This document shows positions 1 through 8,019 of a DNA stretch of 28,089 bases, piece by piece. Source of the stretch: Methylotenera_A sp031369365 (lineage in GTDB: Bacteria; Pseudomonadota; Gammaproteobacteria; Burkholderiales; Methylophilaceae); NCBI GenBank assembly GCA_031369365.1, contig JANMOP010000029.1, positions 1 to 28,089 on the forward strand, given 5' to 3'. The translations under genes and the position numbers were made by a program. The notes beneath the pieces are model-generated. The model did no database searches. It saw only the letters and a list, made by a program, of their open reading frames with translations, and was not told the DNA's origin. Numbering within the stretch: the first letter of the stretch is position 1; each line of letters starts with the position of its first letter.

Positions 1-1
1 A

Positions 2-2647
2 GCGGGTGCTGCGGTTGACAAGCTAGTACTTGGCGCGGGTATTGCAGCCGCCAGCGTGAGCTTAATGCGCTCTGGCAATGACCTCATCATCAAATTTAGC
101 AACGCAGGTGACCAAATCCTCATGACGGGCTGGTACAGCTATTCATCGCAACAACTAACAAGTATTACCTTTTCTGATGGAAGTGTATCTAGCTTCTTAG
201 GTTTAGCTGGAACTGCTGGTAACGATTATTTAATGGGCACCACAGGTGCTGATACATTGACTGGTGGACTAGGTAATGATAGATACTTTGTTGATCATGC
301 GAGTGACGTTGTAATTGAGAACCTTAACGAGGGCTCAGACACGGTTATTTCAAACCTTACATACACATTGACACTTAACGTAGAAAACCTTACTTTAACT
401 GGCATCACGGCCATCAATGGCACAGGCAATGCTGATAACAATATTATTATTGGTAATGATGGTAACAATCTGATTGATGGCGTTGCAGGCGTTGACACTA
501 TGAAGGGTGGATTAGGCAACGATACCTATACTATTGACGTGCTAACTGATGTTGTAACAGAAAATTTGAACGAAGGTATAGACCTAATCAACGTTGCGAT
601 TACCGCCGCAGGAGGCGCTTACACAATTGCAGCCAATGTTGAGAACGCCACGCTTACCAACACGGTTGCTTATAACCTGACTGGCAATGCCTTAGACAAC
701 GTGCTGATTGGTAATGCAGCGGCAAACACTCTAAGTGGCGGTGCAGGTAATGACACCCTAGATGGCCTTGGCGGCATTGATAACATGAGTGGCGGCTTGG
801 GCAACGATACCTACGTGCTTGATGTTGCTGGCGATGTGATAAACGAGCTTGCAGGTGAGGGTACAGATACAGTTAAAACTGTATTTACTTACTCTTTAAC
901 CTCCACTTTAGAAAACTTAACCTTGCTAGGTGCTGCTGCAATTAATGGCACGGGTAATGCATTTGACAATGTTTTAATTGGAAATATTGCGATTAATACC
1001 TTAACTGGCAACGATGGTAATGACACATTGGATGGTTCAGGCGCTGCAGATATTTTAATCGGCGGCTTAGGCAATGACAGCTATGTGGTTGATGTTGCAA
1101 CAGATGCCATTACTGAGGCTTTAAATGCTGGCACAGATATAGTACAAAGCACTGCTGCAAGCTATACCCTAGCAGTAAATATTGAGAATTTAACGCTGAC
1201 TGGTGCTGCTGCAATTAATGGCACAGGTAATGCGCTCGCTAACACTATCATTGGTAATGCCGCCGCTAATATTATTGATGGTGGTACTGGTATTGATATA
1301 TTAACAGGCGGACTTGGCAATGATACCTACATAGTTGATACCACGACCGATGTGATTAATGAGTTGCTTAATGAGGGTATAGATACGATACAAAGTATAG
1401 CGACTTTCTCATTAGCAAACTTTGCCTATATTGAGAACATCACCCTTACTGGTGCAGCCGTTATTAATGCAACTGGCAATGCATTGGATAACGTGATTAC
1501 AGGTAATAGTGCAATTAACGTGCTTACTGGAGGTGCAGGTAACGATACTTATGTAGTTGCAGCAACTAATGACACGATTACTGAATTGGCTAACGGCGGT
1601 AGTGACACAGTGCAAAGCTCGGTCACGTTCTCATTAGCTGCTATCGCCAACTTAGAAAACCTTACGCTAACAGGTGCTGCAATTATCAACGGCACTGGTA
1701 ATGCGCTGGATAATATTTTAATCGGTAATAGTGCAGCTAATGTATTGACAGGCAATGATGGCAATGACACCTTGAACGGAATGGGTGGCGTTGACAACAT
1801 GAGCGGCGGCTTGGGTAATGACATCTATGTCGTTGATTTAGCCACAGATGTGGTGACAGAAGTGCTTAGTGCTGGCATTGACACAATACAAAGCTCGGTA
1901 ACGCTGGCTAGTCTGGCAGCCAACGTTGAAAACCTAACCTTGACAAGCGGCACTGCTATTAATGGTGTAGGCAACCTACTGGATAATGTACTTACTGGCA
2001 ATACGGGTGCTAATAGCATTAGTGGCGGTGCTGGCAATGACACCATCGATGGCGGCACTGGTGTTGACACAATGGTAGGTGGCACTGGCAATGACGTTTA
2101 CTTTGTGAATGTGGCCACAGATGTTGTTACTGAACTTTTGAATGAAGGTACTGATAGCATTAACTCTGCTGTTACCTTCTCGCTTGACCTCCTAACCAAT
2201 GTAGAAAATCTCACGCTAACTGGCACAACTGCTATCAATGGTACTGGTAACGCGTTAAATAACACGCTTATAGGTGGCAATGGCAACAACATTCTTATTG
2301 GAGGCACAGGTACGGATGTGTTGACTGGTGGTTTAGGTGCGGATACTTTTGATTTTAATACAATCCTAGAATCATTAGTGGGTGCAGGACGAGACATCAT
2401 TGCCGACTTTAATCGTGTCCAGCTAGATAAGATTGATTTATCCACGATAGATGCTGACAGCTTGCTTGCAAATGATCAGGCTTTCTTATCTAGCATACTC
2501 ACCAGCGGAGCTTTTACCTCCATTGGGCAGCTACGTTTGGTAGGAGATATTCTCTCTGGTAACACCGACAGTAACTTTGCCACCAGCGAGTTTGAGATTC
2601 AACTCACGGGAGTGACTTCGCTGGTGAGTGCCGATTTTATATTGTAA
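2..2647 (+). CDS. Large RTX-type Ca-binding secreted protein, C-terminal part (5' partial)
   Basis: The reading frame is open from the first bases of the window, so the gene begins upstream. A GTG at 56 is the first possible start inside the window but is probably an internal Val. 881 residues are visible. Residues 1 to about 70 look like the haemolysin-type calcium-binding-related domain (RSGNDLIIKF, then a Trp segment, then FSDGS). About 700 residues follow with nine units carrying GGxGNDxYxVD nonapeptide-type motifs, alternating with an ENLTLTG...INGTGNA segment. The end (GADTFDF, DIIADF, DKIDLSTIDA) resembles the serralysin-type C-terminal domain, which usually carries the uncleaved type I secretion signal. 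The family is exported through ABC/MFP/TolC channels and folds on Ca2+ outside the cell. The effector or adhesin part must lie upstream, so function cannot be assigned. No secretion genes are in the window. Confidence 0.85.
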   Translation, partial: AGAAVDKLVLGAGIAAASVSLMRSGNDLIIKFSNAGDQILMTGWYSYSSQQLTSITFSDGSVSSFLGLAGTAGNDYLMGTTGADTLTGGLGNDRYFVDHASDVVIENLNEGSDTVISNLTYTLTLNVENLTLTGITAINGTGNADNNIIIGNDGNNLIDGVAGVDTMKGGLGNDTYTIDVLTDVVTENLNEGIDLINVAITAAGGAYTIAANVENATLTNTVAYNLTGNALDNVLIGNAAANTLSGGAGNDTLDGLGGIDNMSGGLGNDTYVLDVAGDVINELAGEGTDTVKTVFTYSLTSTLENLTLLGAAAINGTGNAFDNVLIGNIAINTLTGNDGNDTLDGSGAADILIGGLGNDSYVVDVATDAITEALNAGTDIVQSTAASYTLAVNIENLTLTGAAAINGTGNALANTIIGNAAANIIDGGTGIDILTGGLGNDTYIVDTTTDVINELLNEGIDTIQSIATFSLANFAYIENITLTGAAVINATGNALDNVITGNSAINVLTGGAGNDTYVVAATNDTITELANGGSDTVQSSVTFSLAAIANLENLTLTGAAIINGTGNALDNILIGNSAANVLTGNDGNDTLNGMGGVDNMSGGLGNDIYVVDLATDVVTEVLSAGIDTIQSSVTLASLAANVENLTLTSGTAINGVGNLLDNVLTGNTGANSISGGAGNDTIDGGTGVDTMVGGTGNDVYFVNVATDVVTELLNEGTDSINSAVTFSLDLLTNVENLTLTGTTAINGTGNALNNTLIGGNGNNILIGGTGTDVLTGGLGADTFDFNTILESLVGAGRDIIADFNRVQLDKIDLSTIDADSLLANDQAFLSSILTSGAFTSIGQLRLVGDILSGNTDSNFATSEFEIQLTGVTSLVSADFIL
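263..2359 (+). repeat. Nine-unit RTX repeat array inside the coding sequence
   Basis: The GGxGNDxYxVD motif begins at 263, 506, 791, 1061, 1307, 1529, 1805, 2078 and 2327, giving steps of 243, 285, 270, 246, 222, 276, 273 and 249 bases. All steps are multiples of three. Protein similarity is high, but the DNA copies have diverged at synonymous positions, so this is an old array rather than a recent tandem expansion. The 1529 unit ends in VVA instead of VVD, and the last unit is the degenerate GGLGADTFDFN that leads into the C-terminal domain. Confidence 0.85.
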
Positions 2648-2669
2648 ACACGTCTAACAGTAGATGACT

Positions 2670-2703
2670 AAAGAGGGTTAGGAGAAATTCTGACCCTCTT
2701 TTT
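2670..2703 (+). terminator. Rho-independent terminator of the RTX gene
   Basis: AAAGAGGGT and ACCCTCTTT form a 9-bp perfect stem (arms 2670-2678 and 2693-2701) followed by further T residues, 23 bases after the RTX stop codon. Confidence 0.85.
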
Positions 2704-2811
2704 GATTGACGCACTTATTTTTATACGACTTAGGCAGGTCGTGCTAATGGATTGCGCTAATGACTCAAAAGTGCGAATTCAAAATTAACTGTACTCAAAA
2801 TATTGTAATCG

Positions 2812-2842
2812 TTACGTCTATTGATTGAATCAATCGTATAAT
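2812..2842 (+). promoter_or_regulatory. Putative sigma70 promoter for rnhA-dnaQ
   Basis: A perfect TATAAT lies at 2837-2842. The best -35 is a weak TTACGT at 2812-2817 with a 19-base spacer. It lies in the 255-base gap after the RTX terminator and 60 bases before rnhA. The -10 is convincing; the -35 is not. Confidence 0.4.
2820..2834. promoter_or_regulatory. 15-bp perfect palindrome in the promoter spacer (possible operator)
   Basis: ATTGATT-G-AATCAAT is a perfect inverted repeat with a one-base centre. It lies between the putative -35 and the TATAAT box, where a bound dimeric regulator would block or remodel polymerase. It has no U-tract and is too tight to be a normal RNA hairpin. Function as an operator is inference. 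Confidence 0.35.
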
Positions 2843-2902
2843 TTGTTTGGCTTGGCTATGATGAGTTTTAAATTTAATTTCAAGATAGATAAATAGGCAA
2901 CA

Positions 2903-3376
2903 ATGATTGTAAAAGAAATAATGAGTACAACAGAATCAATAAATCAAATGGTAGAAATTTACGCCGACGGCGCATGTAAAGGTAACCCTGGCCCTGGCGG
3001 CTGGGGTGCTTGGATGCTGTATGACGGCAAAGAAAAAACTTTGCATGGTGGTGAGCAACTGACGACCAATAATCGTATGGAATTAACGGCGGTGATTCGT
3101 GCGCTACAGGCGCTAAAACGTCCTTGCAGTGTTAAAATTTATACCGATTCAGTTTATGTGCAAAAAGGGATTAGTGAATGGATAATCGGCTGGAAAGCGC
3201 GTAATTGGCGCACCGCAGATAAAAAGCCCGTTAAAAATGATGATCTTTGGAAAGTGTTGGATGTGCTAGCTAATCAACATAGCATTGAATGGATTTGGGT
3301 GAAAGGTCACTCGGGTAACGTAGGCAATGAACGGGCTGACGCGCTTGCCAATGAAGGCGTTACGGCATTTTTATAG
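2903..3376 (+). CDS. rnhA: Ribonuclease HI
   Basis: Cleaves the RNA strand of RNA-DNA hybrids in the cytoplasm (R-loops, primers). With the ATG at 2903 the protein has 157 residues, and the carboxylate set is complete: D22 (YADGAC), E60 (NRMELTA), D82 (YTDSVY) and D146 (ERADALAN), with the flexible-loop H136 (KGHSG). The K-rich, Trp-containing handle region (GWKARNWRTADKKPV) is present. The 2903 start has AGG at suitable spacing (TAGGCAACA-ATG). In-frame ATGs at 2921 and 2948 would give a length nearer E. coli RnhA but have poorer ribosome sites, so the first six residues are uncertain. dnaQ follows after 30 bases. Confidence 0.95.
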   Translation: MIVKEIMSTTESINQMVEIYADGACKGNPGPGGWGAWMLYDGKEKTLHGGEQLTTNNRMELTAVIRALQALKRPCSVKIYTDSVYVQKGISEWIIGWKARNWRTADKKPVKNDDLWKVLDVLANQHSIEWIWVKGHSGNVGNERADALANEGVTAFL

Positions 3377-3406
3377 AAAATTTAAACGTTATCTTGAGGA
3401 CAAAAA

Positions 3407-4087
3407 TTGCGTCAAATATTTTTAGATACTGAAACCACAGGCTTATACCCTGCACATGGTCACCGCATTATTGAGATTGCGGCGATTGAGATGATTAATC
3501 GCCGACCAACCAATCATCATTTTCATGTGTATTTAAACCCCGAGCGCGAAATTGACCCTGCGGCGCAAGAAGTGCACGGCATTACATTAGAGTTTTTACA
3601 AGATAAGCCCTTATTTAAATCTATCGCACACGATATGATGGATTTTATTGGTGACGCGGAACTGATTATTCACAACGCACCGTTTGATGTGGGCTTTTTA
3701 AATAGCGAGCTTGATCGTATTGGGCTACAGCCAATTGAAAAAAACTGCGGTAAAATAACTGATACCTTAAAAATGGCCAAAGAATCACGCCCTGGTCAGC
3801 GCAATAATTTGGATGCGCTGTGCCGTCATTTTGGCATTGATAACTCTAAACGCACCTTGCACGGCGCCTTGCTAGATGCGGAGTTGCTGGCAGAAGTGTA
3901 TATGGCGATGACACGTGGGCAAGACAGTTTGATGATGGATTTAGCGCAAACTCCGCAAGCCAACGTGACGCAATTTGTGGCGAATAGCGAACAAGTGTTA
4001 AAAATAGTAAAAGCCAATGACGAAGAGCTTGCGGCGCACATGGAATATGTAAAAAATTTAGCAAAAAATGGCGCAAAGCCTTGGTAA
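3407..4087 (+). CDS. dnaQ: DNA polymerase III epsilon subunit (3'-5' proofreading exonuclease)
   Basis: Proofreading subunit of the replicative polymerase core. The start is TTG at 3407, supported by a GAGGA ribosome site 7-8 bases upstream and by the protein beginning right at the conserved strand (RQIFLDTETTG). The DEDDh exonuclease is complete: D7 and E9 (Exo I), D94 in NAPFDVGF (Exo II), and H152 and D157 in HGALLDAELL (Exo III). The C-terminal tail, past about residue 180, is expected to bind the alpha subunit. Length 226 is a little below E. coli DnaQ. It is probably co-transcribed with rnhA, 30 bases upstream; the rfb operon begins 37 bases downstream with no terminator between them. 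Confidence 0.94.
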   Translation: MRQIFLDTETTGLYPAHGHRIIEIAAIEMINRRPTNHHFHVYLNPEREIDPAAQEVHGITLEFLQDKPLFKSIAHDMMDFIGDAELIIHNAPFDVGFLNSELDRIGLQPIEKNCGKITDTLKMAKESRPGQRNNLDALCRHFGIDNSKRTLHGALLDAELLAEVYMAMTRGQDSLMMDLAQTPQANVTQFVANSEQVLKIVKANDEELAAHMEYVKNLAKNGAKPW

Positions 4088-4124
4088 TAATGACTTGGTA
4101 ATTTGGCAAAATTAAGGTAAAAAA

Positions 4125-5210
4125 ATGAACAATTGTATTATCGTAACAGGTGGCGCGGGTTTTATTGGTAGTAATTTTGTATTGGGTTGGGTGAAGGCCA
4201 ATCTTGGTCAAGTAATCAATTTAGATAAGCTGACTTACGCGGGTAATTTGGCCAATTTGGCCGAAATTGAGCATCAGCCAGAGCATGTGTTTGTGCATGG
4301 CGATATTGGCAATAGAGCCTTAGTAGATGCGCTTTTAAAGCAATATAAGCCACGCGCGATTGTGAATTTTGCCGCCGAAAGTCATGTCGATCGCTCTATC
4401 CACGCGCCTAGCGAGTTTATTCAAACCAATATTGTCGGCACGTTTAACTTGCTGGAAGAAGTGCGTGCATATTGGGGTGGTTTAAGCGATACCGATAAAA
4501 CCAACTTTAGGTTTTTGCATGTTTCTACCGATGAAGTGTATGGTAGCTTAAGCGCCACAGACCCTGCGTTTAAAGAGACTAATACTTACGCACCTAATAG
4601 CCCGTATTCGGCCTCTAAAGCAGCTTCTGACCATTTAGTGCGGGCGTATCATCACACTTACAAGATGCCTACACTCACCACCAATTGCTCAAATAATTAC
4701 GGGCCGTATCATTTTCCAGAAAAGTTAATTCCATTGGTGATACATAATGCGTTGGCAGGTAAACCCTTGCCAATTTACGGCAATGGCCAGCAAATTCGTG
4801 ATTGGTTATATGTGGAAGATCATTGCGCGGCTATACGCCGCGTGCTAGAAGCAGGGCGGGTAGGCGAGGTGTATAACATTGGCGGCTGGAACGAAAAAGC
4901 CAATATTGAGGTGGTGAAAACGCTGTGCAGAATGTTGGATGCGAAAAAACCGCGCGCCGATGGCAAATCTTATTTAGATCAAATCACTTTTGTAGAAGAT
5001 AGAGCGGGACATGATCAGCGTTACGCGATTGATGCCAGCAAGCTGGCCGATGAACTAGGCTGGAAGCCAGTCGAGACGTTCGAGACAGGCATTGAAAAAA
5101 CTGTGAATTGGTATTTGGCACATCAAGATTGGGTGAATAATGTCACCAGTGGCGAGTATAAAAATTGGGTCAACAAAAACTATAAAGAACGTGGCGAGGA
5201 GTTAGCATAA
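4125..5210 (+). CDS. rfbB: dTDP-glucose 4,6-dehydratase
   Basis: Second step of dTDP-L-rhamnose synthesis: dTDP-glucose to dTDP-4-keto-6-deoxyglucose, with bound NAD. 361 residues, the usual RmlB length. It is an extended SDR with the N-terminal nucleotide-binding motif GGAGFIGSNF (residues 8-17), then a VSTDEVYGSL segment (catalytic Thr-Asp-Glu region) and the YSASK active-site Tyr/Lys. NNYGPYHFPEKL and the RDWLYVEDH segment are typical of RmlB. The ATG at 4125 has AAGG upstream. The stop codon overlaps the rfbA start by one base (TAATG), indicating translational coupling. Confidence 0.95.
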   Translation: MNNCIIVTGGAGFIGSNFVLGWVKANLGQVINLDKLTYAGNLANLAEIEHQPEHVFVHGDIGNRALVDALLKQYKPRAIVNFAAESHVDRSIHAPSEFIQTNIVGTFNLLEEVRAYWGGLSDTDKTNFRFLHVSTDEVYGSLSATDPAFKETNTYAPNSPYSASKAASDHLVRAYHHTYKMPTLTTNCSNNYGPYHFPEKLIPLVIHNALAGKPLPIYGNGQQIRDWLYVEDHCAAIRRVLEAGRVGEVYNIGGWNEKANIEVVKTLCRMLDAKKPRADGKSYLDQITFVEDRAGHDQRYAIDASKLADELGWKPVETFETGIEKTVNWYLAHQDWVNNVTSGEYKNWVNKNYKERGEELA

Positions 5211-6106
5211 TGGTAACTAACAGTAAGCCCATGAAAGGTATCGTCTTAGCAGGTGGCTCAGGCACGCGCTTGTATCCCGCTACGCAAGTGGTTTCTAAGC
5301 AATTATTGCCAGTTTACGACAAACCGATGATCTATTATCCGCTTTCAGCGCTCATGTTGGCGGGCATTCGTGAGGTATTAATTATCTCTACGCCGCAAGA
5401 TACGCCGCGCTTTGCGGAGTTGCTTGGCGATGGGTCGCAATGGGGCATGACGATAGAGTATAAAGTACAGCCTTCGCCCGATGGCTTGGCGCAAGCGTTT
5501 ATTATTGGCGAGCAATTTATCGGCAAAGACGCTTGTTCGCTCGTTTTAGGCGACAATATTTTTTATGGTCACGAGCTAGCGCAAATGGCGCAGAAAGCGG
5601 CACAGCAGACCAAAGGCGCAACCGTATTTGCCTACCCTGTGCATGACCCTGAGCGTTACGGCGTGGTGGAATTTAATGCGGCAGGTAAGGCAGTAAGCTT
5701 AGAAGAAAAGCCAAAAGCGCCAAAATCGCGCTACGCCGTTACAGGGCTATATTTTTACGATAATCGTGTGGTGGAAGTCGCCAAAAATATGCAGCCATCA
5801 GCACGTGGTGAGCTAGAGATTACTGATGTAAATCGCCAGTATTTAGAGTGGGGCGATTTGCAAGTTGAGGTGATGGGGCGCGGCATGGCGTGGCTAGATA
5901 CTGGCACGCACGATTCTTTAATTGAAGCGGGTAGCTTTATTCAAACTATCGAAAAACGTCAAGGTTTAAAAGTAGCTTGCCCAGAAGAAATTGCTTATCG
6001 CATGGGTTTTATTGATGCTGAGAAATTGGCGGCATTAGCCAGTAAGTACGCCAAAAACGGCTATGGTGACTATTTAAAACAAGTACTGACAGAGCGTGTG
6101 TTCTAA
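5210..6106 (+). CDS. rfbA: Glucose-1-phosphate thymidylyltransferase
   Basis: First step of the dTDP-rhamnose pathway: glucose-1-phosphate + dTTP to dTDP-glucose. 298 residues. It carries the nucleotidyltransferase signature LAGGSGTRLYP near the N terminus, KQLLPVYDKPMIYYPLS, the metal-site LGDNIFYG segment and the EEKP segment of RmlA. The ATG overlaps the rfbB stop and has GAGGAG 8 bases upstream, so it is preferred over an in-frame ATG seven codons later that lacks a ribosome site. The product is a cytoplasmic enzyme usually feedback-inhibited by dTDP-rhamnose. It overlaps rfbC by one base in the same TAATG arrangement. Confidence 0.95.
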   Translation: MVTNSKPMKGIVLAGGSGTRLYPATQVVSKQLLPVYDKPMIYYPLSALMLAGIREVLIISTPQDTPRFAELLGDGSQWGMTIEYKVQPSPDGLAQAFIIGEQFIGKDACSLVLGDNIFYGHELAQMAQKAAQQTKGATVFAYPVHDPERYGVVEFNAAGKAVSLEEKPKAPKSRYAVTGLYFYDNRVVEVAKNMQPSARGELEITDVNRQYLEWGDLQVEVMGRGMAWLDTGTHDSLIEAGSFIQTIEKRQGLKVACPEEIAYRMGFIDAEKLAALASKYAKNGYGDYLKQVLTERVF

Positions 6107-6651
6107 TGAATGTAATCAAAACAACAATTCCAGAAGTAGTTATATTTGAACCAAAAGTTTTCGGTGATGATAGAGGCTTTTTTTACGAGAGTTTTAATGC
6201 CAAAGTGTTCGAGCAGGCTACAGGTTTACAGCTAAATTTTGTACAAGATAATCACTCGAAATCAGCCAAAAACGTGCTGCGTGGCCTGCATTATCAAATT
6301 GAGCAAGCGCAAGGCAAATTGGTGCGCGTGACGCAGGGCGAGGTGTTTGATGTGGCGGTGGATATGCGCATGTCGTCAGCGACGTTTGGCCAGTGGGTCG
6401 GCACCCATTTATCAGCTGAAAATAAGCATCAAATGTGGGTGCCGCCAGGTTTTGCCCATGGCTTTTTGGTACTATCAGATACCGCTGAATTTTTGTACAA
6501 GACCACCGATTTTTATGCACCACAACACGAATGCTGCCTGAAATGGGATGATGCCAGCATCCGCATAGAATGGCCTTTGCAGGGCATGCCTGTTTTATCT
6601 GCAAAAGATAATTTGGGACTTAGTTTGCAAGATGCTAAAAAGTTTGAATAG
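6106..6651 (+). CDS. rfbC: dTDP-4-dehydrorhamnose 3,5-epimerase
   Basis: Third step of dTDP-L-rhamnose synthesis, a double epimerisation at C3 and C5 that needs no cofactor. 181 residues with the cupin fold signature of RmlC: DDRGFFYESFN near the N terminus, the catalytic His in RGLHYQ, GEVFDVAVDMR, and WVPPGFAHGFLVLSD. The start overlaps the rfbA stop by one base. It ends nine bases before the rfbD ATG, so all four genes of the pathway sit in a single tight transcription unit. Confidence 0.95.
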   Translation: MNVIKTTIPEVVIFEPKVFGDDRGFFYESFNAKVFEQATGLQLNFVQDNHSKSAKNVLRGLHYQIEQAQGKLVRVTQGEVFDVAVDMRMSSATFGQWVGTHLSAENKHQMWVPPGFAHGFLVLSDTAEFLYKTTDFYAPQHECCLKWDDASIRIEWPLQGMPVLSAKDNLGLSLQDAKKFE

Positions 6652-6660
6652 GTAAAATTG

Positions 6661-7563
6661 ATGCGAAAGATTTTACTCACAGGTGTGAATGGGCAAGTTG
6701 GCCATGCTTTAAAAACCAGACTTTCGCAATATGAGCTTATTGCTTTAAGTCGTGAGCAGCTTGATTTAACTAAAGCGCACGATATAAAACGCATTGTGCG
6801 CGACATTAAGCCTAATTTAATCATCAACCCAGCCGCTTATACCGCCGTAGATAAAGCCGAATCCGAGCCTGAATTGGCTTATGCTATTAACGCCACAGCC
6901 GCGCAGATACTGGCTGAGGAAGCCGCTAGACTGAATGCCGCGCTGATTCATTTTTCTACCGATTACGTCTATGACGGCACAAAACCCAGCGCCTATTCGG
7001 AGACCGATGCGGTGAGTCCAATGAGCGTGTATGGTAAAAGCAAACTGGCAGGCGAAGATGCAATTCGCGCGGTTGGCTCACCGCACTTAATTTTACGCAC
7101 CAGTTGGGTGTATGGCGCATACGGTAAAAACTTTTTAAAAACCATGTTACGTTTGGCTGCAGAGCAAGATAGTTTGCGGGTTGTGGCGGATCAATTTGGC
7201 GCGCCGACCAGCAGCAAAAGTATCGCAAATGGTGTTGTGCAGTTGGTGGAAGTCTGGCAAACAAACCAAGAAAATCAAACAGGGATTTACCATTTCACCA
7301 ACACAGGTGAAACCTCATGGCACGGCTTCAGTTGCGAAATCGTGAATGAATACAATCGCTTAAAGAGTGTGAAGGCTTGGCCAGCACTTAAAGCTGGTGT
7401 GGAAAATATCGCCGCGATTACAACTGCGGATTACCCAACGCCTGCCGCGCGACCAGCAAACTCCAAGCTGGATAATAGTAAACTGAAGCATGTTTTTAAT
7501 GTGGAATTGCCAAGCTGGCAACTAGGCTTGCAACAGGTAATGCAAGCGCTAAATCTAACCTAG
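6661..7563 (+). CDS. rfbD: dTDP-4-dehydrorhamnose reductase
   Basis: Last step: reduction of dTDP-4-keto-L-rhamnose to dTDP-L-rhamnose, the donor for O-antigen or exopolysaccharide rhamnose. 300 residues, an SDR with the nucleotide-binding motif TGVNGQVGHAL at the N terminus, FSTDYVYDG, and the Tyr-Lys pair in YGKSKLAGE. The ATG at 6661 (AGG eight bases before it) is chosen over the TTG at 6658 directly in front of it. The last nine bases overlap the tail of queD on the other strand, and no terminator hairpin is seen between the convergent genes. Confidence 0.95.
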   Translation: MRKILLTGVNGQVGHALKTRLSQYELIALSREQLDLTKAHDIKRIVRDIKPNLIINPAAYTAVDKAESEPELAYAINATAAQILAEEAARLNAALIHFSTDYVYDGTKPSAYSETDAVSPMSVYGKSKLAGEDAIRAVGSPHLILRTSWVYGAYGKNFLKTMLRLAAEQDSLRVVADQFGAPTSSKSIANGVVQLVEVWQTNQENQTGIYHFTNTGETSWHGFSCEIVNEYNRLKSVKAWPALKAGVENIAAITTADYPTPAARPANSKLDNSKLKHVFNVELPSWQLGLQQVMQALNLT

Positions 7564-7995
7564 CGCATCCGCCCAGCTATTGGGCGTTTCATATAGGCGC
7601 ACACGTTCTAGCTTAAGGTGATTGCCAAACGTGTCTTTGTAGCTGGCTTGCAGCAGTTTAAAGGCTTCTGCCGCCATGTTTTCTGCGGTAGGCACGCTGG
7701 GGAATACCACGGTTTTGTGATTGGGAAGCGTGTTTAAAAAATCCAGCACAGGCTTATCATTTTTGTACACCAAAAACGCGTGATCCCACACATCTACCAC
7801 GCTTGCGCGCGCGATGCTTTTGACATCAGAAAAATCCATCACCATACCGTTTTCAGAAGCTTGCTCTTGCGTAATAATATCGCCCGAGAGCGTTATTTCT
7901 AGCGCGTAGCGATGACCATGCAAGTTTTTGCATTGGCTGTTGTGATTGGGAATGCGATGGCCTGCATCAAATTCTAGGCGAGTGGTAATTTGCAT
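7555..7995 (-). CDS. queD: 6-carboxy-5,6,7,8-tetrahydropterin synthase (QueD/PTPS family)
   Basis: Converts 7,8-dihydroneopterin triphosphate to 6-carboxytetrahydropterin, the second step towards queuosine in tRNA. 146 residues. The zinc ligands H13, H26 and H28 are visible. C22 in the CxxxHGH motif is the nucleophile that marks QueD-type members, as opposed to the PTPS-III type with Glu in that position. A later WDHAF supplies the catalytic Asp-His region, and the C-terminal ETPNSWA is a family hallmark. It is about 25 residues longer than E. coli QueD, with an extra loop before residue 110. No other queuosine gene is nearby. It is the last gene of the minus-strand run, 24 bases after the EAL gene. 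Confidence 0.9.
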   Translation of the reverse strand: MQITTRLEFDAGHRIPNHNSQCKNLHGHRYALEITLSGDIITQEQASENGMVMDFSDVKSIARASVVDVWDHAFLVYKNDKPVLDFLNTLPNHKTVVFPSVPTAENMAAEAFKLLQASYKDTFGNHLKLERVRLYETPNSWADALG

Positions 7996-8019
7996 AACGA
8001 CATTATAGCAGGCAGATGG

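Noticed and set aside
263..2359. A CRISPR-like or minisatellite reading of the regular repeats
   Set aside because: The period is 222-285 bases, repeats differ at synonymous sites and the frame is open throughout; it is a protein repeat.
295..2445. Antisense open frames of 60-115 codons along the RTX gene
   Set aside because: They recur at the repeat period and give look-alike PPLP-type products, as expected from the reverse of a repeated coding unit.
3846..4211. A 121-codon open frame antisense to dnaQ and rfbB
   Set aside because: Two clear genes with full motif sets occupy the other strand.
7995..8010. A TATAAT on the minus strand just before queD
   Set aside because: It lies only about ten bases from the ATG and has no -35 at a normal distance, so it would give an almost leaderless transcript; chance is more likely.
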